DNA of 64,000 bases from Syngnathus acus (taxonomy: Eukaryota > Chordata > Actinopteri > Syngnathiformes > Syngnathidae). Shown piece by piece: positions 48,865 to 62,172 of this stretch (the first letter of the stretch is position 1; the number at the start of each line of letters is the position of its first letter). The position numbers and the translations under genes were made by a program. Below the pieces are notes generated by a model. That model ran no database searches. It was not told the origin of the DNA and worked only from the letters and a program-made list of their open reading frames with translations. The DNA lies in NCBI RefSeq assembly GCF_901709675.1, contig NC_051099.1, positions 8,124,001 to 8,188,000 of the forward strand, written 5' to 3'.

Positions 48865-49916
48865 CAATAGATCAGACATGGGCAAACTACGGCCCGCGGG
48901 CCACATCCGGCCCACGGGGCCGTTTAATCCGGCCCACCAAACCTGAATAAATTGTATTATTAAGATTTTTGGGGGTAATTTTCCCTGCAATTACTGTTTC
49001 CCCAGTAGATGGGGAAGCGCCCGCCCACGCATTTACTCCCGGGAGCCGTGTCAGAAAGCTCGGTGCACACTCACAAGTGCGTGTGCTTACTCAGTAGTAC
49101 GTAGTAATTTCATGTATCAGTGCCGAATTTCGAGTGTAGGCTGTGACGTCAATATTCTCGTAATTCGCGCGCTGAGTTTTCAAATACAGTTTTACGCTAA
49201 TGCCACCCACAAACCTTCCCCTGGAATCCTTCCATTAAAATGAGTGGCCCGAAGAAAAGAAAGGTGGACACTGAGTGCCGAATGTTAAAAAAGAGTGGAC
49301 AATTTGGCTCGACCTACGTGTGTGAGAAGACGTTCAGCCACATGAACGTCAACAAAGCCCGTCACAGATCTAGGTTAACGGACCGACACCTCGGCTCTAT
49401 CCTAAGAATTACCACAACAAATTTTACTCCAGACTATGATGCACTAGCAAAAAAGGGAAACCAACAATACTATTGATTTCTTTATTACTTTATTTAGATG
49501 TATTCTTTCACTGATTCTTCAAGATGATGTATTTGGTCAGAATGTTTGCCGTTGGATGTGATTTCGCCTCATTAGATAAACATATTTCATAAATCTGACC
49601 TGCAGGCGCTGAAGTGATGGAAAATGTTATTCATCATAACAGTGTCGTATTTAATAAGAATCACTGATAGTAGTTTTTTGGTGAAATATTTTTTTAATGC
49701 TGTTAATAAATGCATTTGTTTTCAAAAAGCTTTTTTTAATATCCATGCTTTAGTATCTACTAAAAGTAAAAACCTTTTATGCAATGACCTTTACATGTCA
49801 TTTATATTACTTCACACAAACACTACATCCATCTGCTCCTGGTTCGGCCCCCCGGTCAAAATTTAGAACCCAATTCGGCCCGCAAGTCAAAAGGTTTGCC
49901 CACCCCTGCAATAGAT
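48865..49916 (+). mobile_element. hAT-family (Charlie-like) deletion derivative with 8-bp target duplication
   Basis: The element spans 48873-49908 (1036 bp). Its left end reads CAGACATGGGCAAACTACGG; the right end, on the opposite strand, reads CAGGGGTGGGCAAACC. These are imperfect terminal inverted repeats of the hAT-Charlie type. It is flanked on both sides by CAATAGAT (48865-48872 and 49909-49916), a perfect 8-bp target-site duplication, the hallmark of hAT insertion. The interior keeps only a fused fragment of the transposase gene (49240-49476), so the copy is non-autonomous. It sits inside the large pcdh1 intron. The intact target duplication suggests the insertion is not old. Confidence 0.9.
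49240..49476 (+). pseudogene. Truncated hAT transposase: N-terminal tip joined to C-terminal end
   Basis: This 78-codon frame starts MSGPKKRKVDTECR, the usual N-terminus of this transposase family in vertebrates (also seen in domesticated GTF2IRD2-like proteins), which is rich in basic residues. After about 18 residues it jumps to GSTYVCEKTFSHMNVNKARH and ends DYDALAKKGNQQYY, the C-terminal dimerisation end of the same family. The middle, with the zinc finger and catalytic acidic residues, is missing. The frame is still open across the junction, but the product cannot be a transposase. It could be called a pseudogene or a small internal-deletion ORF. Confidence 0.8.
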
Positions 49917-49950
49917 AGAACCCATAATACTTATGCGTAAACAGCTATAG

Positions 49951-50128
<178 letters not shown>

Positions 50129-50309
50129 TCTAATTTCAATATTATTTTCTTATTTCTCAAAAAAGTAAAACTTTCATGTTCTGTTGGCAGATAATTTTGC
50201 TTATTTTCAGTATTATTTTTCTCAGTTTAACATCTTTTTTTCTTAAAATTTCCAGTGCAATTTTTGCTGTGAAACGAATTCATTTTTCCAATATGTTTTG
50301 TGGAGGTTG

Positions 50310-50432
50310 GAATGTAGACATCATAAATGTTCAGTCTTTCTGTCTTTGCCCTGTAGCTAGCCGCAATGCATGATGTAGTCATCATAAATGTTCCTTTTTT
50401 CAGTCTTAGTCCCGTAGCTAGCCACAATGCCT
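50310..50432. repeat. Diverged tandem duplication, about 61-bp unit
   Basis: CATCATAAATGTTC, then AGTCTT, then GTAGCTAGCCNCAATGC occurs twice, starting at 50319 and 50380. The copies differ by several substitutions and small indels. No function is evident. Confidence 0.75.
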
Positions 50433-50811
50433 AACCGATCCCCTACGACTGGCTCCAGTTTCCCAGAATCCAATCCTTCTGCTAGTCCCCTCCAGCCAAA
50501 GTGTTGTCTTTGTCTGCCTGACCAACTCTCCACTCCTGACCGGCTTCCCCTTCCAATCCTTCTGTCTTGCCACATCCCTGCAGCCCCGAGGCCTGGCAAA
50601 GGATTTGCTTTCAGTCTAAAAAGAGAATCTATTTCCCATCTCGGCAGCCTTTGCTAGTTATCATACCCTGGAAACATGCTGAGTCTTTGGAGTGAAGCCT
50701 TGAGGATAAGTTTAAGTAAGAACCCATATTTGAACAACTAAATGCTACATTCACATTTAAATGATAGATTAGATGATGGCGGCAGTTTGATGCGCAAACG
50801 GAACTGGAATT

Positions 50812-50862
50812 TAGCAGTGTGGGACAAATAAAGGATTATACTTTATCTTATCTTATCGTCAC
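50812..50862 (+). mobile_element. 3' tail of a non-LTR retrotransposon
   Basis: CAGTGTGGGACAAATAAAGG, then TATCTTATCTTATC, is a typical 3' terminus of fish LINE-type retrotransposons, which end in short tandem repeats. A second tail of the same type is at 62142-62170. No upstream coding part is recognisable, as expected from 5' truncation. Confidence 0.55.
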
Positions 50863-53005
50863 TGAGCCGAATACACCACCGACATATAGTGCATGGGATG
50901 TTTGATTAAATATCACAAAAAACATAGCATCATAGGGAGAATTATGATATGTTATCGGAATATTGATCATGTGATTCTTCTATACAAGATATCCTTTGAA
51001 ATAAACTGCTCAAACACCAACAAGGAATTTTGTTAGAAATTGTTGCTCTTCACTATTAATTTGAAGGAATCCAAATAGCTTATTCTTATCGGTCCATATT
51101 AACCGAGACTGTCTTTTCTTGATGTTGCACCGTGCATACAAATCGTAAGGACTATAAGGACCCATTGTTGGGTCAAAAATCGTTCGCTTCTATTTGGAAG
51201 CCCACCTTCATTTCCATTAAACCCTAACGGATATACCCAAGACATTTTTATGTTGCATACTGTGTTTGATGTATGGACATATCAGCACTACTTGCAGAGA
51301 AAATATGATGCACACTAAAACTCAAATAAAATGAAAGATGAGGAGATTCAGCAGTGCAACACAGAAAAAAAAGTGTTTGAGGAAGCCAGAGATGAACAAG
51401 AAACATTTGGAAGCCCTTTAACTGTATTAAGGAAACATTGTTCCGATCACTTCTCTAAAAGCATTTTCTCCAAAGTCTTGCATGTATGCACTAAAAGGAT
51501 GATAATTTGTGTGATTTCCAGCAGGGGCTTTTGTTTGCCAGAAAAGTGGTTGAGACGGTGAAAAGCAGAGACTGGTAGTATCGATCCAGGCTGACGGGTC
51601 CGGCCGAGGCGGACCTGTTCTGCTGTCTCAGTGCTTTCCTGACTTTAACAAGAGAAGCACGTGTGGGGGTGGGCGTGGGGGAGTTCCATTACATGTGCAT
51701 CGTACAGAGTCATCTTTCTGTTGTCGATCGGCGGTAAGTCACCATTAGTAATCTGATCTTTAGAAGAAAGAATTTAATGGTCCCCTAACTGTATTTACAA
51801 TCCATTCAATTTGATAAAGGGTGTGATCTTGAGTGATTTATTATTTGCCGCCCCATTCCTCCCCAAGCCATTGATTTCAAGATTCCATCGGCACTCTCTT
51901 TCATGCATTTGCCCCTTTAATCTTTCATCAAATCTCATCAGCATGTAACAAGGAAATAGTGACTGTCAAAGTGTAATTGCGATGCTCCTTTTTATTCTCT
52001 TTTTCTCCCCAGCGTAGGAGACCTTAAGGATTAATTTTCCGCTAAATCACAGTCATATTTCCTGCCTTTTCTGCTTTGTTAAACTTCAACATCTGTGGAA
52101 AAGTATGCTAATATGGGGATTTAGAATCTCATTGAGGATTGTGGGCTGATCATTGGCATCTGAATTTTATTTTGAAGTAGTAAGATATACAAACAAAAAA
52201 CACACAGATGAAACATGAATAATATTGCAAGAATTTTAGCTGTTTTGAGCAGAAGCACGCGCAATTAGCAGGAGAGTAAATCAATAATAAATAAATGATA
52301 ACATTGTAAACACTACGTCAATACACGGAGGATGAATTATCCCTTCACTTGCCAGACTTTGGCCAGTGCTTTTCTGTCTCCAGCAAATTCAGAATACAAC
52401 TTTTGTTGTCAAAGAGTAGATCTGCTTAGTTACCCAAGTTATGACTTCCTACAACTTGTAGTATATTCACAGTGGAAATATGATCATCCAGTACGTTTAA
52501 ATACAAAGACATTTATATTTCATATGACAGTTTGTGTTGAATAATTTCTACTGCTGTTCACACAATACAGCAAGCCATATCTTTTAAAGTCCTGTTACAG
52601 TCTAATAAAACAGAATCCCTTAGAGAGAGTAACTTTCAGCAATATTCCCAAATACATCTTGTGGTCAAATGTATCGCCACACACTCCTTCAGTTTGCTAA
52701 ATTAACTAATCAATCATAAGTTGAGACAGACCTCTTAGTTTCAACCAAGAAAATCTTGCAGAAAGTCATCTCAAAAGAATATGAGTTGTTATAGCTGCCA
52801 AGGGTACAACAACTTGATATTGTCTTCCGTTTTCAGTTCCTGCAGGTGCAATATTAAGGTGTACCAATACTTTCCTCGATACACTATTTCATCTCTAACT
52901 GCAAGCACACAACTTGTTGCGTCTCTCAGTGGAGCACACAAACAAAAGGATAAGTGTAGCTGTGAAGAAAAAAAAAAGTGTCTACTGTATGTCTGTGTTT
53001 TGTAG

Positions 53006-53225
53006 CATCCCCATCGGAGAGTGACCTTCTCCACCGCCAACCCTGTCCAGGACCTGCAGGATGCCTCCCAGCACAGTTACTATGACAGCGGCTTAGAAGA
53101 ATCAGAGACACCCAGCAGCAAGTCATCGTCTGGCCCTCGCATCGGACCCTTGACCCTGCCTGAAGATCACTTTGAGCGAACCACTCCAGATGGCAGCATT
53201 GGCGAGAGCGAACACCCTGAAAACG
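53006..53225 (+). CDS. pcdh1: Protocadherin-1, coding exon 3 (RRVTF / CM3 exon)
   Basis: This exon encodes residues 994-1066 of the long isoform. HPHRRVTFST opens it, followed by DLQDASQHSYYDSGLEESET, then PSSKSSSGPR and LPEDHFERTTPDGSIGESEH, an almost exact match to the PCDH1 cytoplasmic tail. RRVTF is the CM3 motif of delta-1 protocadherins, which docks protein phosphatase 1-alpha (family knowledge). The acceptor is TGTAG at 53001-53005. The donor is taken at AACG before GTACAT (53226), leaving phase 1, as in mammalian PCDH1, where the next residue begins DLRPLPD. In this frame the intron would otherwise be read to a stop at 53261. The exon is serine- and acid-rich and likely phosphorylated, by inference. 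Confidence 0.95.
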
Positions 53226-53363
53226 GTACATTGATAATCGCACCCCCTTCAATCTTACCCTGATGAATATGGATTTAAATGCAAATTGCTCCATTAGGGG
53301 TTCTGCTGGTGTATGTTTTAAAAATATCTGTGTGGTTTCTTTTTGTTCCTTGGAAATTTGAAG

Positions 53364-53366
<3 letters not shown>

Positions 53367-53420
<54 letters not shown>

Positions 53421-53438
53421 GTATATATATATATATAC
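53367..53438. repeat. (TA)n microsatellite
   Basis: About 35 TA units with one CG interruption, only some 140 bp downstream of the coding exon 3 donor. Such a tract can be length-polymorphic and form cruciforms. Confidence 0.95.
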
Positions 53439-54375
53439 ACTGATTTATTATGGTGGGTTTGCATTACCTATTTTTCGAACCTTATTGTAATTTATCTTGA
53501 GAATTCCACTAAATAAGAATTGAAGACCACTATGAAGTTAAACTTAATGGATACCTCTTTATATAGTTAGAATCTGCGTTTCCATCCTAATTCCAAATCC
53601 TTTCCATATGATCGTTTTGCCCATCTGCAGAATGCAAGTTTTAGTCAGACAGGGCACGCTTTGTTGTCAGCAGCAGGAGAGCCTGACTGTGAATGGTGAT
53701 GGAGCCGTTACAGAATGAAACGATGTCACAAGATGTGGGAGATGTTAGATTGTGACAGGAAGTGGGGACTAAGAGTCTCCGACATGCAAACCCATAGGAT
53801 AGGGAGATGTGATGATGAACCACGAACCAAGGATAGACCTAATTAAAATGTGATTCCCACTTCAGGGAGATAAGCTAGAGCCCAGATAAAAGGGTGGTTT
53901 AGACAGAAAATCAAAAGAGACATCTGAAATTCTCCCCAGCTCCACCTGAATAGTGACATGAAGTTCTTTTTAAGCATTTGAGTGACAGAGTGACAGGCTG
54001 CACTGGTGCAGGGTTGTGTTCATCACAGTGGAGATGACTGGCAGGCATAAAATGAGGCGGGGAGCATGATGTGTCACTCTATTAAAGTAAAATCAAACAC
54101 AGTATGAACCTCAGATTCCCCGCCTTTGCATCTCTATGCCCCGCTAATATGGACAGGTATGTCTATTCTGTTACATAAGTTGAACTATAACAGCAGTGAG
54201 TCTATTTTTGTGGAGTGCCTTTGGCCTTGAGAGTGATATGTGATGCAAATGCGTGGCATTAGTCACAGTTAAAGCTTCTACATCTTGGAATTGTGTGCAA
54301 TTAGTATCACTGAAAACCAAAAATGCTGGATTGTCCATAATGTTGAAGCAGATGAAGGTCCATATGTGTACTTGT

Positions 54376-54930
54376 CACCAGGACATTCATGGCCAAAGTT
54401 CAATGTGTTCGGGTCACTTGTGGTTGCATTCGGGTGAAGATAGGGGTGGAGCTGTCAACTGATCACTACCTTGTTGAGTGTTGGCTCCGATGGTCGGGGA
54501 GAATGTCAGTCCGGCCTGACAGACCCAAACGTATCGTGCGGGGCTCTTCTGGGAACGTCTGTCATACTCCCATTTCTGGCACAACGTTGACCACGTCCCG
54601 AAGCGGGCAAGGACCATGTTCCACCCGGCAGCCAACCTGAGCTTTGCCCTCAAAGTAATTGGTGCCTATTGTGATAGTAACCCCTGAACCCATTTGTAGA
54701 CACCCATAGTGAAGGATTGTGTGAATCTTAAAAAGAAATCTTATTAGGATTTTTGGCCTGTGTGACTCTGGAAGCAGCTGATGGAGATCGGTAGATCAAG
54801 TACAGTGAGTTGAGGCAAAAATCAGACTGGAGAGGAGTTCAGTGAGGTCATTGACGGCTTCGAGGTAACTCTGTTCACCCCCTGGTGTCTCGGAAGTGGT
54901 GCACAATTAACTCGGTGTATAGGAGATAAC
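54376..54930 (+). mobile_element. Decayed non-LTR retrotransposon ORF2 (copy 2)
   Basis: One frame reads RVKIGVELSTDHYLVECWLR and then RPDRPKRIVRGSS, the end of the endonuclease domain of fish LINEs. DNA further on (GTCTGTCATACTCC, GGACCATGTTCC, CTGAACCC, GACACCCATAGTGA) follows the same element's order, and 54830-54900 (GAGTTCAGTGAGGTCATTG, GCTTCGAGGTAACTCTG, GGTGTCTCGG) matches the next section towards reverse transcriptase. Frameshifts and deletions make it inactive, and no catalytic RT motif is present. It is related to copy 1 at 9.5 kb. Confidence 0.7.
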
Positions 54931-57900
54931 AAAACCCAAATATGTTCAGTGCTATACAAGAAAAACTGAAAATATTTCACTTCCTAAAACATGATTATAC
55001 AGTTGACTCTAGATACAATCAGGTACCTTTTATTACTTTTAATCCCAGTGTTTCTCTACCCTTGAAAGCAACTGCATTTTCGAAACATGCCAGCTGGATC
55101 TGGCCAACCTTCAAACTGATAGGATGGATGTTGAACAGACCATTCAGTGTCCTTTGAGTAGAACGCGAAGCAGTTACAAATTTGCTTTGGATGCTGCACA
55201 CAACGTAGAAGCAGTTTTATCAGGACAAGTATAGATTCCTCACTTGAAAGCACAGCAATTGTATTTTTTTTTTTGCACATGATTTATTGACCTTTTATAC
55301 TCTCAATTGTCAACAATTGTAAGTAGATTTGCTGCTCAGAAGCTGATTCAAAATTGAGCTTACTCTGTTATTGAACCACCAGTTCTGTCATGCCTACTCC
55401 AAAAAAGAACAGAACATCTTTCCTGCTGGTCATTGGTTACAACAACAAAAACCAAACAAACTAATATCCGCAGATGGAGGAATTTTGATATGGACGCTTG
55501 CCTCGCGAGCGTGCGTGCGGTGTCACTGTCGCTTCCTCTGTGTGGACTCATTGCCATGTGGGATACCAAGCAGGGTGAGATTAAATGGCATGAATGCCAT
55601 TTGCATGATAATGAGCTTCTTTAGAAATGCTGTCTGATTTTCCAGCCTTAGATCTCTCAGAGGATGCATGTAGTGTCAAATGTTTGTTCTTTTTGAACCC
55701 CTGTCAGGGATTTTCTGCTTTTAATGACTACCATACCACTATCACGCAGGGATCAACCTTTTCAGCCTTTATTACCTCTTCCTGGCAACAATCTGTTCTG
55801 TGTTTATACGAAAATAATGAGCAAAGCATGTACGCATCTTACGGCATTTCGGAGAAAGACTGTGCAGTGAGAGAATGTCAACTTAATAGGGCTTTTTGGC
55901 CCGTGGGTCACAGCCTGGTGTCATAATATTACACTCATGCACAAGTGCAGGTGTCCTCATACAGGTATCTTGTCGTTTTTCTAGCTAATACGGCAATGGA
56001 CTATGTCTGTCTGGATCTGCTACCAGAAAGGGAAAGTCATCCGATTTTTTTGTTTTGTAAGAGGCCTCTGTAGGGGGGAGCCCCATCAAGTGGTGGCCTG
56101 CGGCAAGTTGTCTTGAGCAATACGACTAAAATCGTGAGATCATTCTTGCACATGCATTGTGCTGCTGCTGTTTGTTACCCCCCGCTTGTTTGTAATTTTA
56201 TTGCTGAGCGAATAGGTCAGTGGAAGAGCCTAACTGGAGCAGAATTAAACTTTCTAACCTGGATTTGGCTTTGACACCACAGATAGACAATGTCTCATCG
56301 TCCCCCTATTTTAGCAGTAGCCTTAAGGAAGACTGTATCTAGATCAAATATAGAAGAAATTATATGTCGAGTCATCGTAAAATTCTGATATTTACATTTG
56401 AAAAGTAATTCTCCGGCTTGTGTGATCACAAACAGCATGACCACACAGAAAATTTGGGCCCGACTGTAGGTAACCGTAATTATCAAACGGCAGCAGAATG
56501 GCCAAACCTTTGAATGAGGATAATACAAGACTATTAACTGAAGCAAATTATAAAATTGGCTGATTTTAAATATGAGCTGACATATAATAGAGTAGCGGAG
56601 ATTGCAGCCACATGTGAAATCCAGAAGGAACCAGAATAGAAACCCCATTATCTCAATAAATCTACGCCCTGCTATTTCATTTCACCTTCTTTTGCGCATT
56701 AAAGTGATTTCTCTGTAGTTTCATCACAGTGCCCTGCTGACATGAATAACAATAGTGATGATCACATTTTTTCAGTTGGATGTTATTCCACTTTCTATTA
56801 AATTTCTGAGAAAACACGTGTATCATATATGAATGCAATATTGTATTTAAAAAAAAAAGAGAAACAAAGGTGTCAATTAGAAGACATGCAGGAATTTCTA
56901 AAACGTCCTCTAGGGGCAGAGTTGAAGCACCCTCACCTTTCTCAGTCTGCTAGAATGTCCAGCATGGAGCAGCGCGCTTTGCCAAATCGACTACCTGAGG
57001 TGGGGTCTTTTTAAGTGTCACCGCATATGTGATTTGCTGATGAGGTTAGAGTGCTGTGCATCTTGGAGGCAATGCTGGTGAGGGGGCCAGACCCAATGCA
57101 ACCTCAGTTTGTCAAGCGCTTCAGGCAGTCATCAGAGAAACGTCCTGTGGGGTCATCCCGCCACGCTGCCTTGTTGGCTACCAAGAGCTGCTGAAACCCC
57201 TTCTCTCTAGTGTTCTGACCCTTAATGATGGATACAACTAGAGGGAGTGGGTTCACACTGTAATGCTCTTGACATGAATTCCCTGATTTCCAGAGAGTTA
57301 CAGAAGAATGGCGTGTCTTTTAGATGCTCACAGGCAATTGATGGTATTGCCACATTTATTGTGGTTCACGGAGCATCCATACCCAGTAATGACTTAAGAA
57401 AATATAAAAATAAAAAAAACTAATGTAACACAGCAGTATGGTTATATTCGTTTCGTCTGCGATGAAAAGAATCTCCCTGTGAAAAGATCAATTCCTAATT
57501 TACTGTATAGTGTTAATCTATCTATAGTCAACATGCCTTAAGCAACAGAGGATATGAGTTTGTATTTCATGCCATGGTGCCGCAACATTTGTTCTACTGT
57601 GCAGTTAAAACAAAAGACCACAATTCTTTTTATGAACTGTGTCAAACCTCACTAATCCCTTTGCCTGTTGTTTGAAACTTCTGGCTTCCAAAGCATACTT
57701 TTTCACTTGAGTTGTCCCTAAAGACCTCATGTTCTTCAAGAATTCTGACAGAAATTTTCTATAATGAAACTTTCCAGTGTGCAACTCAATGTCTGCGTTA
57801 ATTAGGCAGTCACTCCACACCACCGGAATATTGTCACTGATTTGTGAGGGTTCCCGTCAGAGGAAGATTCTTGTAGCACTTGCAATTCATCGGTGAAAAC

Positions 57901-60900
57901 CTGTCGGTCTATTGCTCTTGAAGCGATATATTGCACGGCATCTACACTTGTCACTTATGTTGATGAGATATTTACTTTGAAACTGTGTCTGGCAACAAAA
58001 TGAGGTAGCCATCATACACGGGCCCTGAAGAACAGATGGCAAGTATAGCCATAAAAAAGACTGATGTTTACTCGTGGGAATTTGTTTTTACTTTTTTGGG
58101 GGTGGAAATTTTACTTTCGAACCTTTTTATTCCATATATTTGAATACGAATATCTAACATATGGATACATTAATTCAAACCCAGCCACAATGTCAAGTTG
58201 AGCGCCAAGTAGGTTAAAACACTCATGTTTGGGTTATATGTGGGCTGATTGGTTTAAGATGATGTCTGTTGTCAGATACTTTTTTCTCCCTCCAATGCAT
58301 GGCTTAGGTCAGTCACCAATCAGCGGCTATTTAAGACCTCTGTGAAGTGACACCACGCAAAATTTAAGCGAAATAGTCTGTTTCGTTTGTGCTGGTTTGT
58401 GTCGTAAAAAAAATGTTTGTGCAGCTAAGTTTTTTTAGCGGTGAGAGATTATTTTTTAGGTCATCAGAGTTCAGGTAAGGGCAGCTGCAGCAATGTGCTG
58501 GTGCCAAATGATTTCATTGCTTTGTGAGTTTTGTATTGGATTTGGACTGGATGCTAACCTTCTTCATCTTGTATTTCTTTCAGACTGCTAGGTCATTTGG
58601 TAGATCCAACAGTGTCTCACACTGCTGCGATCAAAGATCGAATTAACCAAGGGATACATTAGGATCGATATGCGGGTGGGGGGACAAACGGCTCATGGAA
58701 GACATCTGTTTTACATGTCAACACGATCAATGATTGAATGAAAAGCAGAGCAGGAGACCGCTTTTTCTGCCGAGAGGGAACATTTTTGACAGCATAGTCA
58801 CTGATATCTATTTTTTTCTTATCAATGAAAAAATACCATGTGGGAGGAAATAAACATGAAGCCAAATCTATTTCTATATACGGTAGGTGGGACACTTGGT
58901 TCAAAGAAAAAGAAAAGTACAGTGGGCTTAAATGTATGTGAGGTTACTTGACTGTAGTTGCACATTAAAGCATCATGGATCTGCTGGAGCCAAAGGGTGC
59001 TGCCTCGATGGCACACAGGTCAATAGAGTGAAAACATAAAACGCCTGAAAGCTTTTAAAGGCTTCAGATGCAGGAACACTGCACGAAAAAAAAATCCTTG
59101 GTTAGAGATAGGAATAGACACTCGCCAAGTGAATGTCACATTCATCAGCAAAGGTCTGGGTGATTAAACACTCCATTGAATAATCATGGCAGTGTTTTCC
59201 CAGGATGAATCTCTCAAAAGTTTATTTTTACGCTGGTTATTTTATTCAGCTGCACCTTGAGGTCCAATATTAGCCAAGTGACGCTTCATTTAATATAGAA
59301 CAACTCGAAGCTGTGCTCACATTTAGCTTGCTCAACCCCGATATTGCACACATCACATATCAACTCCTCAATTGGAGGAGCCAGCGCATAGCGTGATCTG
59401 TCAGAAGGTGCTAAGACTTTGTCAAACGCAACCCCTCACAAAGCACTCTTCAAAATTAAGGTCTTCTTTGGCAAAATCGCCCATGTCGGAAAAACTGACA
59501 GGAATTGTACAGTCACTCGGTGAAGCATCCACAGCCGCTCTTCCTGACGTGCCGCTGGCCGTCATGTCCGCTCATCAGGCGCTGTCAGCATGTGGCCTTA
59601 CCTGCTCAGGAAGACTTCAAAGTTACATCCATGAAGTGAAGAAAAATCTTTGTATGAATCCCCCAAGAGGAGTTACTCGAGCCAGAAACAAGCGCCATTC
59701 AATGATGCAATGTTAGAAGTGGTATTTAATCCCAATTTGCATTGTAGGTCAACACTAACAATTTAAGAGCTCACATTATGCAAACTGACTGAGAGTCATG
59801 ATTTGATTGCTTGGGCTGTACGTCCGGGCGGTAGAGCGGCAATTGTCCAAATGAATCAAGAAGACATTTCAGTGGACTCAGAGTTTCTTTTTCCTTCACC
59901 TGTGTGTTTAAGGATGCCAGGGGAGACTTGATGTGGAAAACTAAACGTGGACTTGTTTCTACCAAAACATTGAATCATTTGCATTGTAGTTTGCATTTTT
60001 ATTGTTAAATTGTATTTTTTGTTTGTGATATAAAATGCACAAGACCACCACCAACGAAAGCTGCTAATGTGCAGGCACACGTTAGAGGCTTTAAAAATAG
60101 AATCCACTGCGAAAAAATTGTCAAAGGCAGATGATGCTTTGTATTTGAGCCGCTGTATACGAAACATGTTTTGGAATAAATTGTCAGCAGCCTAACAGTA
60201 CAATGTTATAACAAATAGGGAAATGGCTGACTGCCTCGCAAGTTCAAGTGACAATCTCTTTGACCGAAAACATTCTAATCATGTCTGTGAGATGTAAAAG
60301 TGCAAGTGTCACTTTCCTAACTCTATCTCCCTTTTGTGTGTTTTCTGCAAGGAGAATGTGTATGTCAACACCGTGTGTGTGCTTGCAGTGCTTGTGCACC
60401 CCTCTGGAGAACAAAAAGCTGTTTTTGGTTCTTTCGGCTTGCTGTGTGAAACTGTTTTGAGCGCTTGTGTGGGGAAAAAAAAGGCTTGACATGTCATACC
60501 TAAAGATATACAAAACCCTGTTTTTTCTTCCAAGGATGACAAACAGAGTATATATTCACAGCCAGTTGTTATACTGACAGCCCAAACCAGCCGCTAATGT
60601 CTACTCAGATGTGGAGTATTTTACTTTTTTTTTTGCCTTTGCCACATAAACCGTTTGCAGGGGCCACAAACACACCCATTAATATCACCCACACACTCCC
60701 AACCGATAGTGGCTGTTATCCCTCTATGAGCTGTGGCTCTCATATTTTTTCCACCATCGATCATAGCCGTGTGCCACACGCACTAGAAAGCAGCCGGTGG
60801 GGAGACGCAGCATTTGCAATCAAACGGAGAGCGGCAGTGTGAAATCTCAGGAAGAGGCAGCTTCCCCACCGCCACCTCCCAATGCCTTTGGGCAGGGGAT

Positions 60901-61921
60901 CAGACGATGAGGAAGCCTGCCTCAGACACTCGACACCTCCCACTGGCACCCTGATGCAAGCGGCATGCAAACCCACCCTTCACATGTATCAGTCAGCCGG
61001 GGGATGGCGTGGTGTGGGGTGTGGGGCTGGTGGGGGCTAAACTGTGCGACTACCCTTACCCCTGTGACTACTCTGCAGAGTGCCACTGCATCCGAGGTGC
61101 TTTTAGAAGCTTTGCAGAGGTCCACACTGAGGATAAAGAAATGTGAGGATGATCACTTTCTTTTTCTGATCCGTGATTTCAGATTGCACATGAGTCATAT
61201 GTAACGTTAATCCAGAATAATACAGGTAAATGTGTTTCTAATGGCGGATACAGGACGTTAATTCCAGTATGTACATACTGGAAGAAATACTCCTCGTTAA
61301 AGCTAAATCACAAAACCCTCCGGAATCAGGCAGACAATTCCACTTGCAAAATATAGCAGCAATTATTTCCGATTATCATTTTTCTTAAAATGCTCCTTCC
61401 ATTAAATAATTCAGGGACTCACCAGTCACAACATTAGGTACCTGCACAATCTAATGAGATTCATTACAAAGTCTGTATCAAATTTACAGTCCGAGTCCCA
61501 CAGTGTAAAACTAAATTGCAAGTAGTTAGTCAGGGATGCCAGTCGCCTTCCTGACTCCCGTCACCACTGACGCCATTTATGCCGTGATATTTTTCTTTCA
61601 AAGGCAGAGGACATGAGTCACTCGTGACTCATACCACATACGAGGAAAATAAATCTAATAAAAGTAAACACATGCCTTATTTGTATTTGTTAATTCTTTC
61701 TTGATTCATGCACTAGTAATAGGTTAATGGGACCCAACATAATGATGCTAATTCATCTGTTTGTGTTTTTAGAATAATTTGTATTATAACTACAGTCAAC
61801 AAATAGACAGTTGTCTATAAATAAATATAATTCATAGCTTGTTGTTCGTGATGGTTTTTAAATTAATAAAATTATCTCGCAACACAGTGCAGCGTAGTTG
61901 TACGTACATCACGGCAAACTA

Positions 61922-62040
61922 AATCCATCCATCATTTTCTGTACAGAACTGCATTTTTCATGAAGGGTCACATGGTGGGAAAGAGTTGCTATCCCAGCTG
62001 ACATTGTGTGATACGGGGGGGTAAACCCTCGACATTTCTA
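61922..62040 (+). repeat. Degenerate repeat fragment (ATCCATCCATnnTTTTCTGTAC type)
   Basis: AATCCATCCATCATTTTCTG followed by GAAGGGTCACATGG and CTATCCCAGCTGACATTG follows the order of the common fish repeat also seen at 9880. It is mutated and truncated. Confidence 0.5.
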
Positions 62041-62139
62041 TAAGAGGACATGTGTATTATTATTTCATTGAGATGAACAGTTGACACATTTTGTAGGTAT
62101 CCTTCACTATGCATGAGGAAGTTACTCTTTTATATTTCC

Positions 62140-62172
62140 CTGTGTGGGACAAATAAGGAATATCTTATCTTT
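62140..62172 (+). mobile_element. 3' tail of a non-LTR retrotransposon
   Basis: TGTGTGGGACAAATAAGGAA, then TATCTTATCT, matches the tail type at 50812. It is a short 3' remnant only. Confidence 0.5.

Noticed and set aside
59372-59716. 114-codon open frame on the + strand
   Set aside because: No motif or family resemblance and ordinary composition; likely chance. It was also checked as a possible last pcdh1 exon and does not match the expected tail.
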